The notes: generated by a model not told the origin, from the letters alone. Positions 9,937-18,453 are shown, counted from the first letter of the stretch. The stretch is 64,000 nt of DNA from Bacteroidota bacterium (GCA_947478465.1 CANJWH010000006.1:1-64000), one strand, 5' to 3'. Numbers and translations are program-made.

Positions 9937-10755
9937 TTAGTCTTTTGGAATTTGAATACTTAGGATTGGAATATTGGAGTGGTTGACAATGTTCTCAGCC
10001 TTACTTCCAATAATTAGCATATCCCATCCCGTTCTTCCATGCGCGCCAATCGTTATAAGACCTGCTTTAATTGAATTACTGAATTTAACAATTCCTGATT
10101 CAATGTGTTTTGCATTGTAAACATTTACTGTGTAATTTTTAAGGTGTGTCTTTTTTGCAAAGTCTTCCATACGCTCAATTGCATTATCTGTAAATTCAAA
10201 ATCAGATGTTGAGCAAACCCGCAGTAAATGAATTTTGCTGTCATAAATTTTTACCAGTTCAGAAATCTTCCAAAAAATCTTTTCGGTTTCAACGCCAAAA
10301 TCAGATGCAAAAACAATATTGCTGAAATCAAAATTTTCAGGTTTCCCTTTAACTGTAAGAACAGGACACTCAGCCATTCTTACTACTTTTTGTGTATTCG
10401 ATCCCAGAAACATGTCTGAAATGCCACTAATGCCATGTGTTCCCATTACAATCAAATCAATATCATGCTGTTTTGCATGTTTCCAGATTTGGTCATAAAT
10501 CTGTTCAAATTGTAATGCAATTACAACATTCACTCCTTCAAAAAATGGTTTCGCTATTAATGCATCCATCTTTTTTTTCACGAGTTTCATTACAAACAAT
10601 TTTTTTGCAACCTCATCCTCATCCCCATATTCAAGAAGGTTTACAACATGAAGCAAATAAATTGTAGCGTTAGTTTTCTTAGCAATAATTGCCGCCATCT
10701 CGGCAGCCGAATTTGCAGTTTCTGAAAAATCGGTTGGAAGCAAAATATTTTTCAT
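9937..10755 (-). CDS. Tandem universal stress protein (two UspA domains)
   Basis: 272 residues holding two Usp domains. Each ends with the nucleotide-binding motif G-x2-G-x9-G-[ST]: MGTHGISGISDMFLGSN (near residue 104-120) and IGAHGRTGWDMLIIGSK (near residue 237-253). The start MKNILLPTDFSE is typical. Both motifs are intact, so ATP binding is expected. Usp proteins of this tandem kind are often induced by anoxia or nitric oxide, which fits its promoter: two TGA-N6-TCA sites and a -7 element with the same spacing as before the nos operon. It is the first gene of a two-gene unit with the SBBP protein. Cytoplasmic. Confidence 0.9.
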   Translation of the reverse strand: MKNILLPTDFSETANSAAEMAAIIAKKTNATIYLLHVVNLLEYGDEDEVAKKLFVMKLVKKKMDALIAKPFFEGVNVVIALQFEQIYDQIWKHAKQHDIDLIVMGTHGISGISDMFLGSNTQKVVRMAECPVLTVKGKPENFDFSNIVFASDFGVETEKIFWKISELVKIYDSKIHLLRVCSTSDFEFTDNAIERMEDFAKKTHLKNYTVNVYNAKHIESGIVKFSNSIKAGLITIGAHGRTGWDMLIIGSKAENIVNHSNIPILSIQIPKD

Positions 10756-10781
10756 CTGAATTTGTGATTTTATTTCAAAAG

Positions 10782-10846
10782 CAAAGGTGAAAAATTGTTG
10801 AAATGAACAGCATGACAGCAGTCATTCATCTATATGATAAAAATCA
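10782..10846 (-). promoter_or_regulatory. Two-site FNR/CRP-like promoter of the universal stress operon
   Basis: Minus strand: distal TGATTTTTATCA (10835-10846), 10-bp spacer, proximal TGACTGCTGTCA (10813-10824), 23-bp spacer, -7 element CACCTTTG (10782-10789), 26 bp before the ATG. Both 12-mers have perfectly symmetrical half-sites (TGAT/ATCA and TGAC/GTCA). Confidence 0.8.
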
Positions 10847-10859
10847 TTATCTGTATATT

Positions 10860-10897
10860 AAAGAAGAACCCCGAGTTTTCGCCCGGGGTTCTTCTTT
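10860..10897. terminator. Bidirectional terminator after the redox operon
   Basis: Perfect 14-bp arms AAAGAAGAACCCCG / CGGGGTTCTTCTTT with a 10-nt loop. It lies between the stop of the last cytochrome gene (10922) and the promoter of the universal stress operon, so it separates the two transcription units, both on the minus strand. Confidence 0.8.
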
Positions 10898-10921
10898 AAT
10901 AAATAAATGAAATTATATTAA

Positions 10922-11344
10922 CTATTTAGCGGAAAGGGTTCTTATATAATCTACTATTAACCAAACATCTTCATCTTCAGAAATTTTACTTTTAAAAGAA
11001 GGCATATCTTTTCTTCCTTCTTTTGTTTTATAGAAAATAGTACCATCTGTTTGTGCCTGAAATTCTTTAGTTGAAAAATCTCCGCTTGGTGTATCTAATT
11101 CACCTGATTTTGGTCCATCTCCTTTTCCGGTAGCACCATGACATGATTTGCAATGCTGGGCAAATAATGTTTTTCCAACTTTGATATTTTCTGCAGTTGC
11201 CTCAGTAGGGTTCTTCATTTTTTTAGCTGATTCCGGAACGACCCACACTTTTGCATCCTGCTTAAAGATTTTTGCGGGGTAAATGAATGACATTGCAAAT
11301 ACTGCAATAGCAATTATTGAAAAGAGAAGTGCTGATTTTTTCAT
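10922..11344 (-). CDS. Exported monohaem cytochrome c
   Basis: A 140-residue class I cytochrome c. The N-terminal hydrophobic segment (residues 4-23) is a signal peptide or anchor; the haem motif is C65-K-S-C68-H69 followed by GATGKGDGP, and the likely distal ligand is M114 in RKDMPSF. Its ATG overlaps the stop of the preceding membrane-protein gene by 4 bp (ATGA). It is the last gene of a nine-gene unit with an NrfD-type quinol dehydrogenase module, so it is the natural electron acceptor of that module in the periplasm. A terminator follows. Confidence 0.9.
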   Translation of the reverse strand: MKKSALLFSIIAIAVFAMSFIYPAKIFKQDAKVWVVPESAKKMKNPTEATAENIKVGKTLFAQHCKSCHGATGKGDGPKSGELDTPSGDFSTKEFQAQTDGTIFYKTKEGRKDMPSFKSKISEDEDVWLIVDYIRTLSAK

Positions 11345-12246
11345 GTTATTTGGTTTTTGTGTTTGTTTAATGATTTGATTTTAAATAATTGAAGAATGAT
11401 ATACAATATTACTGCCCAAACTGCGATAATTATAGTGTTGGAAACTATGACCAGGAAAAGCGGTGCATTTTTTCTTGAGCCCGACAATAATCGTTCTTCG
11501 CCTTGTGTTATTATTAGAGGTATTCCCCATTTTTCCTGAGCGGATGCAATTAAAGTGCCATAATTTTCATTCGCGTCTATCTTCACGACAATATTTAAAT
11601 TCCCAAGACTATCTCCTTTTAATCCCTTTGGGAATTCCAGTATAGCTTCTCCATTTTCATCTGTTGAAACAGGATATTCTGCCACGGATAGTAAACTGAA
11701 ATATCGTTTAACAAAAAATCCTATTTCTACTTCCGGTACAGGAATCCATTGGCCTTCTGTATTTTTTTCTTTCAAAATTGCTTTTGCATATCTTATTGAA
11801 TCTTCTTGGTAAAGAGATAATTCAAGAGTAGCAGATTTAATTGTAAGTTCTGTTTCAGTGCCTGTGAAACGCGGATCATTCATTAAACTTCCAATAAAAT
11901 TAAACTCTGTTAAGGAATCGCTCAGGTCTGCAAATTTTTTCGAAAGCGGAACAGAGCCTTCTCCGTTTTCATTGGTAGTAATATTGCCCATCATGCCCAA
12001 CTTCGAATTTTCATTAAGATAAAGGTTTACAATAGTAAACTGCACTGGATTTTTCTTTTTCTCTTCTTTTGTAAAAACTTTGAAATCTACTTTTCCATTA
12101 CCATTCTCTTTTACAAACTTCATTGTTACAAACACTTTCTGTTTTTCAGAAGTTGAGTCTTGAGCCAGTAGCAAAACAGGAAATACCCAGACAATAATTA
12201 GTGAGGTAATTAATGATGAAATGTTATATTTCTTTAAACGGTTCAT
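11341..12246 (-). CDS. Membrane-anchored periplasmic protein of the redox operon, unknown
   Basis: 301 residues: signal peptide (LITSLIIVWVFPVLLLAQ), about 230 residues of predicted beta-rich periplasmic domain, then one transmembrane helix near residues 262-290 (FLVIVSNTIIIAVWAVILYIIL) and a short basic tail. The middle contains repeated strand pairs such as TTNENGEGSVPL and STDENGEAILEF, which look like two immunoglobulin- or transthyretin-like modules. There are no cysteines for haem or metal centres. It sits between nrfD-like and cytochrome genes with no gaps, so it probably holds or assembles that complex. No known family recognised. Confidence 0.7.
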   Translation of the reverse strand: MNRLKKYNISSLITSLIIVWVFPVLLLAQDSTSEKQKVFVTMKFVKENGNGKVDFKVFTKEEKKKNPVQFTIVNLYLNENSKLGMMGNITTNENGEGSVPLSKKFADLSDSLTEFNFIGSLMNDPRFTGTETELTIKSATLELSLYQEDSIRYAKAILKEKNTEGQWIPVPEVEIGFFVKRYFSLLSVAEYPVSTDENGEAILEFPKGLKGDSLGNLNIVVKIDANENYGTLIASAQEKWGIPLIITQGEERLLSGSRKNAPLFLVIVSNTIIIAVWAVILYIILQLFKIKSLNKHKNQIT

Positions 12247-13584
12247 TTATTTAATTTCTTCCGGGTGAATACCATGTTCTTTAGCGGTTTCCCAGATTGG
12301 AATAATCGGGAAGTAACGAACGAAAAAAGTAATAACAAGTAATACACCTGCAAGCGAAGCTGCTGTTATTGACCATTCGGGCCATGTTGGAAAATAATGA
12401 GTGTATTCTACAGGGACATCCTGCATTGGAAGATATGGGTGCATCATTGTAGGAATTACAATAAGAAATCTTTTAAACCATGCCCCTACAACAACCATTA
12501 CTCCTAATACGAACATTACAAGCGGTTTTCTTCCCGAATTGAATAACATTACTATTAAAGGAATAATCATCCCTATTATTTGCACCGACCAGAAAAGAGG
12601 AGCATAGCTTCCTGTAAGCAACTCATTAAGATGGTCCGCGTCAACTTTTTTCATCTTAAATCCGGGTACAAAATATTCGTTAATATTAAAGTAAAGGTAT
12701 AGCAGTAACAATAAAACCAACAACCTTCCCATGTAATCAAAATGTTTCAGAGTAATGTATTTTTCCAACTTGTAATGTTCTCTTAAAATGTACATGGCGC
12801 AAATAACAGAAGCAGCACCAACTACAAAAGCTCCTGAAATAAAATATGCTCCCAAATTAGTGCTATCCCAGCCGGGGCGAGCAGTAGTTGCAAATAACCA
12901 TGAAGTAACAGTGTGTATTGAGAATGCTAAAGGAATTACCACAACTGCGAGAATTTTTACTGAGTTTTCAATTATTTTATATTGCTCTTTTGTGCCCTGC
13001 CAACCTATTGCAAGAAAAGTATAAAATTTTTTCAGCCATTTATTTTCTGCAGGTGTTGCATCTCTGCATATTGCAATATCTGGTATCATAGGAATATAGA
13101 GTAACAACATGCTTACAACAAGGTAAGTAGTTATTACAATTACATCCCAGATTATTGGTGATTGAATTCTTCCGTAAACGAAAAGATGCCAGAATCTTTC
13201 GGGTCTTCCCATGTCAACGATTATAATGATCCCTGCAAACGTGATTCCTGCAACCGCAATAACCTCTGCAATTCTCGTAAGCGGAGTTTGCCAGTGAGCA
13301 TTTGATAATTTAAGTATTGCACTAATCAAAGAGCCCACTAAACTGATGGCAACAAAAAATACAAAATTGGAAATGTAAATTCCCCATGAAACATAATCCC
13401 GCATAGAGGTTATTATCAATCCTTCGCGTAGTTGTCTGAAAAAATAATAATACAGACCGGTAACAAAAATGAGCGATAAAACACCTACCCATATTTTGCC
13501 CGATAAACTGAACTTTTTAGGCAGCATATCCTCTTTCAGTTTTTTCATCTGCAAGGCAGTTTTTTCGGCTTCGCTGTTATTCAT
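12247..13584 (-). CDS. NrfD/PsrC-family membrane quinol oxidoreductase subunit
   Basis: 445 residues with about nine to ten transmembrane helices and the NrfD signature arrangement: an N-terminal cytoplasmic stretch, then GIYISNFVFFVAISLVGSL, IIIIVDMGRPERFWHLF and SFSIHTVTSWLFATTARPGW. Subunits of this family carry no haem. They bind menaquinol or ubiquinol at the outer membrane face and pass electrons to a partner four-cluster Fe-S protein, here the next upstream gene. The family covers PsrC, DsrP, HmeB, TtrC and ActC/ActF of alternative complex III. No molybdenum subunit is encoded anywhere in the operon. Gaps on either side are 0-9 bp. Confidence 0.87.
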   Translation of the reverse strand: MNNSEAEKTALQMKKLKEDMLPKKFSLSGKIWVGVLSLIFVTGLYYYFFRQLREGLIITSMRDYVSWGIYISNFVFFVAISLVGSLISAILKLSNAHWQTPLTRIAEVIAVAGITFAGIIIIVDMGRPERFWHLFVYGRIQSPIIWDVIVITTYLVVSMLLLYIPMIPDIAICRDATPAENKWLKKFYTFLAIGWQGTKEQYKIIENSVKILAVVVIPLAFSIHTVTSWLFATTARPGWDSTNLGAYFISGAFVVGAASVICAMYILREHYKLEKYITLKHFDYMGRLLVLLLLLYLYFNINEYFVPGFKMKKVDADHLNELLTGSYAPLFWSVQIIGMIIPLIVMLFNSGRKPLVMFVLGVMVVVGAWFKRFLIVIPTMMHPYLPMQDVPVEYTHYFPTWPEWSITAASLAGVLLVITFFVRYFPIIPIWETAKEHGIHPEEIK

Positions 13585-13593
13585 GAGTTTGAT

Positions 13594-14523
13594 TTATTCC
13601 TCAGTTTTTTCTTTATCTTCTTTTGTGAACGGGAAAAGACGATCAACCGGAGGCAGATAATACACCCTTGGTTTGGTTCCTAAATCTTCCATGTAACGGT
13701 AACCTGCTTTATCCCTAAGTAGCTGGCTTAATGCAAATGTTTCACTTCCGTTTGTTACAGTATCTTCATTTTCATCTCCCATAAAAAAAACTCCGTTCGG
13801 GCATGCTGTAACACAGTGCGGTAATTTGCCTTGCTCAAGCATGTGGGGACAGAAATCACATTTTTCAACAACGCCCTTTTTTCTAGGCTGACTTGTTGCA
13901 CAGGTATGTTCGCCTGTTGCAATATGTATTGGTTGTTTTGGTTCTTCCCAGTTGAATACGCGTGTTGAATAAGGGCACGCAGCCATGCAAAACCGGCAAC
14001 CAATGCAGCGCTCATTATCAATAGCGACAATGCCATCTTCGCGTTTAAATGTTGCATCAACCGGGCAAACTTTTGTGCAAGGTGGATTGTCGCAATGCAG
14101 ACAGGGCTTTGGCATCCAGTAGGGCGAACTTTCTTCATTATCCTGCATTTCGTATACTTTCAACCATTGATTTGGTCCGGTGAGAGCGTGAGCTTTATTA
14201 CAGGCGCTCTGACATTTTCTCGCATTTTTACAACGCGATAAATCAATTACCATTACCCATTTTTTACCGGGAATTCCTTTTCTTTCATCATTATTTGCCA
14301 GGGCAGAAAGCGTGTCTGTTGCTATTTTTATTTTTGAACGGTCAACCTCTACTAACTGACCTTCGGCAGTCATTACCTTTACTTTTTCACCGCTTGTTTC
14401 TTCGCTTGCTGAAAGTGTATTTGAGAGAATAGTTCCTGCAACTGCACTTCCACCAAGAAACAAACCGGCACGCAGAAAATTGCGCCTGTCATTTGTCTGG
14501 TTATCATTATTCTCTTCAGCCAT
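13594..14523 (-). CDS. Tat-exported four-cluster Fe-S protein (NrfC/DsrO/TtrB-like)
   Basis: 309 residues. A twin-arginine signal (DRRNFLRAGLFLGG, R13-R14) directs the folded protein to the periplasm. Cysteine motifs: C141/C144/C149/C153, C173/C176/C179/C183 and C222/C225/C237/C241 are complete. The first motif is C98-x5-C104-x3-C108, where the second cysteine of the standard C-x2-C-x2-C-x3-C is replaced by A101. This suggests three [4Fe-4S] clusters and one [3Fe-4S] or otherwise altered cluster. It would bind the periplasmic face of the NrfD-like subunit encoded 9 bp downstream and carry electrons between quinol and cytochromes. No dedicated catalytic partner is encoded. Confidence 0.9.
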   Translation of the reverse strand: MAEENNDNQTNDRRNFLRAGLFLGGSAVAGTILSNTLSASEETSGEKVKVMTAEGQLVEVDRSKIKIATDTLSALANNDERKGIPGKKWVMVIDLSRCKNARKCQSACNKAHALTGPNQWLKVYEMQDNEESSPYWMPKPCLHCDNPPCTKVCPVDATFKREDGIVAIDNERCIGCRFCMAACPYSTRVFNWEEPKQPIHIATGEHTCATSQPRKKGVVEKCDFCPHMLEQGKLPHCVTACPNGVFFMGDENEDTVTNGSETFALSQLLRDKAGYRYMEDLGTKPRVYYLPPVDRLFPFTKEDKEKTEE

Positions 14524-14546
14524 TTTTATTTTTTTGGTTATTGATA

Positions 14547-15452
14547 TTATTTAACGAAACCCCATTTTCTGGTGATATTAAATCCAAGTATCAGACCTTC
14601 TTTAGGCTTTGTAAAATCGTTAGAGTTATAAACTATACTTTGTTGCGGGATAATTCCGTTCGCAGAGGCAACAAAAATCTGGAACGCATGTGAACTTGTT
14701 GCAATTTCCCATCCCAGCCCCAGGTTTGGATGTGTTTTTGTGGCATCATTTCCGGTGTTGGTTAATGGATAATCAAATTCAAATAATACGGAAGATTGCG
14801 GACTTACCTTGAACCTGCCGGACGCACTGAGCGCAAAATTGTCGTGCTTGGTTCCGGCAACCGAGTCTACAATGTTATAATGAGCATAGCTGGCAGAAAA
14901 CTGCATAGAAAACCAATCTGCAAATTTTCTTGAAATAATTATCTGATGAAAATAAGACATACGCTGAGCCCCTTTTTTATATCGTGTCTCATCTCTTTTT
15001 GCTGATATTGCCATCTCACCAAAATAGGTAACTGCAATGGGCATGCTGTTAGAACGGGTTTGTTCCAGAATAGCGCCCTTTGTTCTGAAATCCCAAAGCG
15101 AACCATTTTTTGTTACACCAAATCCCGCCTGTATCCTGTCTATAATACCGTAATCAAAACCAATACGGATATTGGATGATCCATATACTCCCCACAAATC
15201 TTCATATCCTTTATCAAATGTTCCGAAACGATGCTGCATCATCATTTCCAGTGTTTTCTTTTTCAGATTTACTGTGGTTTGGTTATTTAGCACTGTGCCA
15301 CAGGCAAAAGGCGAACGCACCGGACGTTTATCTTTTTCATTTTTGCCGGATGTTTTTGTTGAGTCGCTATCAATTGTTTCTGTTTCCTGCGCCCATGAAA
15401 TTATTCCAAAACACATCAGAACTATTGTTAGGTATATTTTTATGTTTTTCAT
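14547..15452 (-). CDS. DUF5777-type outer-membrane beta-barrel protein
   Basis: About 301 residues. I chose the ATG at 15452 because it gives a normal signal peptide (MKNIKIYLTIVLMCFGIISWAQ); an upstream frame start at 15473 overlaps the previous gene. The mature part starts with a charged stretch, then PFACGTVLNNQTTVNLKKK, then alternating amphipathic strands with HRFGTFDKGYEDLWGVYGSS and a terminal aromatic-rich strand (ITRKWGFVK), as in Bacteroidota DUF5777 barrels. These are found beside YceI and cytochrome genes, but their function is not established. In this operon it could be an outer-membrane component for transport or cytochrome docking. Confidence 0.72.
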   Translation of the reverse strand: MKNIKIYLTIVLMCFGIISWAQETETIDSDSTKTSGKNEKDKRPVRSPFACGTVLNNQTTVNLKKKTLEMMMQHRFGTFDKGYEDLWGVYGSSNIRIGFDYGIIDRIQAGFGVTKNGSLWDFRTKGAILEQTRSNSMPIAVTYFGEMAISAKRDETRYKKGAQRMSYFHQIIISRKFADWFSMQFSASYAHYNIVDSVAGTKHDNFALSASGRFKVSPQSSVLFEFDYPLTNTGNDATKTHPNLGLGWEIATSSHAFQIFVASANGIIPQQSIVYNSNDFTKPKEGLILGFNITRKWGFVK

Positions 15453-15469
15453 ATTCCTGATTTTAAAAA

Positions 15470-15856
15470 TCAATTATTATTTCCTCCCTGATCTATCCAT
15501 GCCAGTACCGTTGCAATTTGTAATGGAGGTAGTTTTCCGCTCGAAGGCATTGGTTTAGAACTTGAGTTCATTCTTTCATATAACACACTCAATTCGGGGT
15601 TAGCTGTATCAACAAGATTATAAAGGAATAAATTGTTGTAAGCATTAAGAGGCGTGAGGTCAGGAGCAATTCCACCAGTATTATGACATCCGCTGGTATT
15701 GCAACTATTGTTGAATATTGGTAAAATATCATTAGCGAAGCTTACAGTATCTGTAATCTCATAATGAGGTTCTACATAATAATCATAATTGCAGGATGAA
15801 ATTGAAATAATCAATCCGAAGAAAAGAAAGAGGATATAGGTAGTAAAGTTTTTCAT
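15470..15856 (-). CDS. Cytochrome-c-like lipoprotein with a CX4CH motif
   Basis: 128 residues: lipoprotein signal with lipobox ISSC (C22), then FANDILPIFNNSCNTSGCH, where C52-N-T-S-G-C57-H58 is a CX4CH haem-type motif instead of CXXCH. The rest (PDLTPLNAYNNL, then KPMPSSGKLPPLQIATVLAWIDQG) matches the small planctomycete/Bacteroidota cytochrome-like domain, with M in KPMP as a likely sixth ligand. CX4CH is used for c-type haem in some other bacteria, but whether haem is attached here is inference. Its ATG overlaps the preceding EB_dh gene's stop by 4 bp, and the DUF5777 gene follows by 17 bp. Confidence 0.8.
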   Translation of the reverse strand: MKNFTTYILFLFFGLIISISSCNYDYYVEPHYEITDTVSFANDILPIFNNSCNTSGCHNTGGIAPDLTPLNAYNNLFLYNLVDTANPELSVLYERMNSSSKPMPSSGKLPPLQIATVLAWIDQGGNNN

Positions 15857-17214
15857 TTCTCCAGGAATGTGAGTGTTTCTTTTAGTGAGCCTATATGATT
15901 TTTCCCATCATTATCCATTAATGCAATACCAAAAATATATTCCATGTTTTGTGTAAGGTCAAATACAGCATCATCAGTGTTTGTGGTGTTCAATTCTCTT
16001 ATGAGTAATACTTTGTATTGTGAATGACCGGCATAAGTATTAACATTTACAAGGTTGGTATTGCTTGCTGAAATAATATCGGCATTGCTTCCGTCAGGTT
16101 CCTGTAAATAATATCCGGGAACACCCGACATTCCGCGGATATAGGCAATTACGTTTTCTCTTTCAGTTGAATTTAACTGGTTGAAATATGAAAAGCCTGT
16201 ATGAACGGTAGAGCTTGAATAGTCAATAATATTTTGTCTTGAATAGCGGTTTACTTCTGGTCTTGTAAAAGATGGACCATCTCCAAAATCTCCTCCTCCT
16301 TCACCATTTTCACCATGGCAGTGTGTACAACCTTTTACGCTATTATGATACACCGCATCACCCGATTCGATGTTTCCTGTAAATGGAGTTTTATTAAGAA
16401 TATAGTAAGCAGGATCTAAAATGGAAGCAACTCCATTTCCCTTGGTTATATTTTGCACAACTCCATCCCATTCATAAGCAGGGCCGCTGCGATCAGTTAA
16501 GCCTGCATTATTGCGCACAAACATTGGTTGTCCTGAATCATAGGAAAGTCCTGTTGTTGCTTCAGTTACCATATCACCTGAATAACCAAATGGCTCTGAA
16601 AATGCGAGATTCCAATTCCAGATATCCACTTTGCCTACCTCTGGCTTCATCTCATTGTTGTGGCAAGAAGCTGCACAACCTACACTACTGAAAGTGCCTG
16701 CTGAACCGGAGGCCGCTTCAATCTCAAATGCAAGTGCTACTTTATCGTTATTTTTTTGTGAAGTCCAGCCTGTTGCTGTATCGCTTTTCAGAGGATCAGT
16801 CGGGCCATTGTGTAACCACGAAGCATTAGAAAGATTTAATGACAAATCAGTCCATTCAAGAAGAATATAAAGTTTCTGATCATCATAAGCTGCTTTCATT
16901 ACTAATTCCGGTGAACTTCCTCCGTTAAAACTGCCTGTGCCATTATAGGTGCCGGTCATATTTAATAAGCCATCTGAATAAAGGTTGCCTGTACTTAGAT
17001 TAACAGCTGTTACGTGATGAAAATCAGCAGTTGACCAATATGCGCTTGATATTGTAGTTGGTGGAGTGCCTACATATTTAGCTTCCAGCGTTGCAGTTTC
17101 TTTAGCTGGTTCCGGAACTTCCGGAACAGGAAAATAATCATACGTACAAGCCTGCAACATCACCACTTGTATGATAAGCAGCAAACGCATCCAATTTGCA
17201 TGATTAATTTTCAT
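15853..17214 (-). CDS. EB_dh-domain cytochrome c lipoprotein
   Basis: 453 residues. Lipobox LQAC (C23). Residues about 45-270 form an ethylbenzene-dehydrogenase gamma/cytochrome-b558-558-like domain (EB_dh), including WSTADFHHVTAVNL, YILLEWTD and VALAFEIE. An insert with C180-A-A-S-C184-H185 (CX3CH) is followed by VDIWNWNLAFSEPFGY, a pattern known from EB_dh proteins fused to c-type haem. Residues about 285-345 are a small cytochrome c domain with C296-T-H-C299-H300. The protein could therefore hold up to three haems: one b-type in EB_dh, two c-type. Members of the DMSO-reductase family usually supply the catalytic partner, but none is present. Operon with the CX4CH lipoprotein. Confidence 0.82.
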   Translation of the reverse strand: MKINHANWMRLLLIIQVVMLQACTYDYFPVPEVPEPAKETATLEAKYVGTPPTTISSAYWSTADFHHVTAVNLSTGNLYSDGLLNMTGTYNGTGSFNGGSSPELVMKAAYDDQKLYILLEWTDLSLNLSNASWLHNGPTDPLKSDTATGWTSQKNNDKVALAFEIEAASGSAGTFSSVGCAASCHNNEMKPEVGKVDIWNWNLAFSEPFGYSGDMVTEATTGLSYDSGQPMFVRNNAGLTDRSGPAYEWDGVVQNITKGNGVASILDPAYYILNKTPFTGNIESGDAVYHNSVKGCTHCHGENGEGGGDFGDGPSFTRPEVNRYSRQNIIDYSSSTVHTGFSYFNQLNSTERENVIAYIRGMSGVPGYYLQEPDGSNADIISASNTNLVNVNTYAGHSQYKVLLIRELNTTNTDDAVFDLTQNMEYIFGIALMDNDGKNHIGSLKETLTFLEK

Positions 17215-17315
17215 TCTGAAATTTTTGCTTTAGTTTTATTTAAAAAAAACGAGACGAAATAATTTTAAAATCAATAGTAAAATTCTTTCGCCCCGTTTAG
17301 TTGAGACAATACTGC

Positions 17316-17684
17316 TTATTGCAATTCAAGATTTACTGTAGCATCAGATTTATCTGAACCTAACTCAACATGTGCACCGCCTGTTTGAAAAGTATATCCA
17401 AGGCTATTGGTGTATGTAGCATCCACAAAATAATCACCTTTACTTAGTGCTTCAAAACTGTATTTGCCTGTAGAATCGGTAACAGTTGAATAATCAAAAT
17501 CTGAAGTTTCCGTTGTTGCTCCGAAGGCTATTGAAACAACCGCGCCTGAAGCATTTCCTCCCGGATATGTTACAGTACCCTCTATTTTCCCTTTTCCTGT
17601 AAAACCTTCTTCTTTGGTACAGGATGTTATTGATAAGGTCAGTGTTGCAATAACAAATACTGACATATATTTTATCGTTTTCAT
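17316..17684 (-). CDS. Lipoprotein with carboxypeptidase-regulatory-like domain
   Basis: 122 residues; lipobox ITSC (C22), followed by a single beta-sandwich of the carboxypeptidase regulatory/CnaB type (IEGTVTYPGGNASGAVVSI, STVTDSTGKYSFEALSKGDYFVDATY). No catalytic or haem residues. It is the second gene of the redox operon, 34 bp after the YceI gene and about 100 bp before the EB_dh gene. The gap has no obvious terminator. Role unknown; possibly a periplasmic scaffold. Confidence 0.72.
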   Translation of the reverse strand: MKTIKYMSVFVIATLTLSITSCTKEEGFTGKGKIEGTVTYPGGNASGAVVSIAFGATTETSDFDYSTVTDSTGKYSFEALSKGDYFVDATYTNSLGYTFQTGGAHVELGSDKSDATVNLELQ

Positions 17685-17718
17685 TTTTTTTAAGTTTTTG
17701 AGTTATAAATTCTTTTTA

Positions 17719-18453
17719 TCAGATTTTTTTGGCATTCACATTAAGTTTCACTTTTACCAAATCAGCAATAGATGTAGATGTTACACCAAAAACTGATTGT
17801 GCTTTCATATCAAACTGTCCGCTGAAACCTGTTTTATAAGTTGGAGCACCTCCTGTAGTGCTGGCGTATTCATGAACGCCTGCATATTCAAAATAAAGAT
17901 CTATTGGAGCTTCAACACCTTTGAAATTCAGTGTGCCGCGAGCTACATAACCACTTCCAAATCTTTCAGTGCTGGTGCTATTAAACCATGCTGTATCAGA
18001 AGCAGGCTGAACGGTGTAAACATCCGGTGTTGGATTGGTATCAACATCAAATACAACTCCCATATAACCAGGTCCGCATTTTCCGGCAGCATCTCTTCCC
18101 GGTTCCCCTGTATTGAAAGTTGAAAGTTGAACCCAAGAACTTATAGTTGTGTTCTCTGGGTTTTCCTGATCAAAATGTAAGGTAACTCCAAAATTGTTAA
18201 ATCTTCCAGTCAAAAGTGCATTGCTTCCAAAGTAAAATGTTTCCCATCCAACATTTGAATGTGTTTTGTCTATTGTCCAAGTTGGAGCAGTACCACCAAT
18301 ATCTACCATATCAGTACCTGTGCTTATATTAGTAGGAAGCGGGTCAATAACATCTTCTTTGTTGCATGATGAAATAAATAGTGCTGATGATGTGAGAAGA
18401 ATTGCTGATGCTGCAACATACATCAAAGTTCTTCCTGTTGTTTTTGTTTTCAT
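17719..18453 (-). CDS. YceI-family lipoprotein, first gene of the redox operon
   Basis: 244 residues; lipobox ISSC (C30) after a long hydrophobic signal. Residues about 55-244 form a YceI lipocalin-like barrel: TWTIDKTHSNVGWETFYFG, LTGRFNNFGVTLHFD, YVARGTLNFKGVEAPIDLYFEY and FSGQFDMKAQSVFGV are the family landmarks. YceI proteins bind isoprenoid quinones or related amphiphiles in the periplasm, which suits an operon that also encodes an NrfD-type quinol oxidoreductase. It is preceded by three TGA-N6-TCA sites spaced 10 bp apart and a -7 element, the longest of the FNR/CRP-like arrays found in this window. Confidence 0.88.
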   Translation of the reverse strand: MKTKTTGRTLMYVAASAILLTSSALFISSCNKEDVIDPLPTNISTGTDMVDIGGTAPTWTIDKTHSNVGWETFYFGSNALLTGRFNNFGVTLHFDQENPENTTISSWVQLSTFNTGEPGRDAAGKCGPGYMGVVFDVDTNPTPDVYTVQPASDTAWFNSTSTERFGSGYVARGTLNFKGVEAPIDLYFEYAGVHEYASTTGGAPTYKTGFSGQFDMKAQSVFGVTSTSIADLVKVKLNVNAKKI

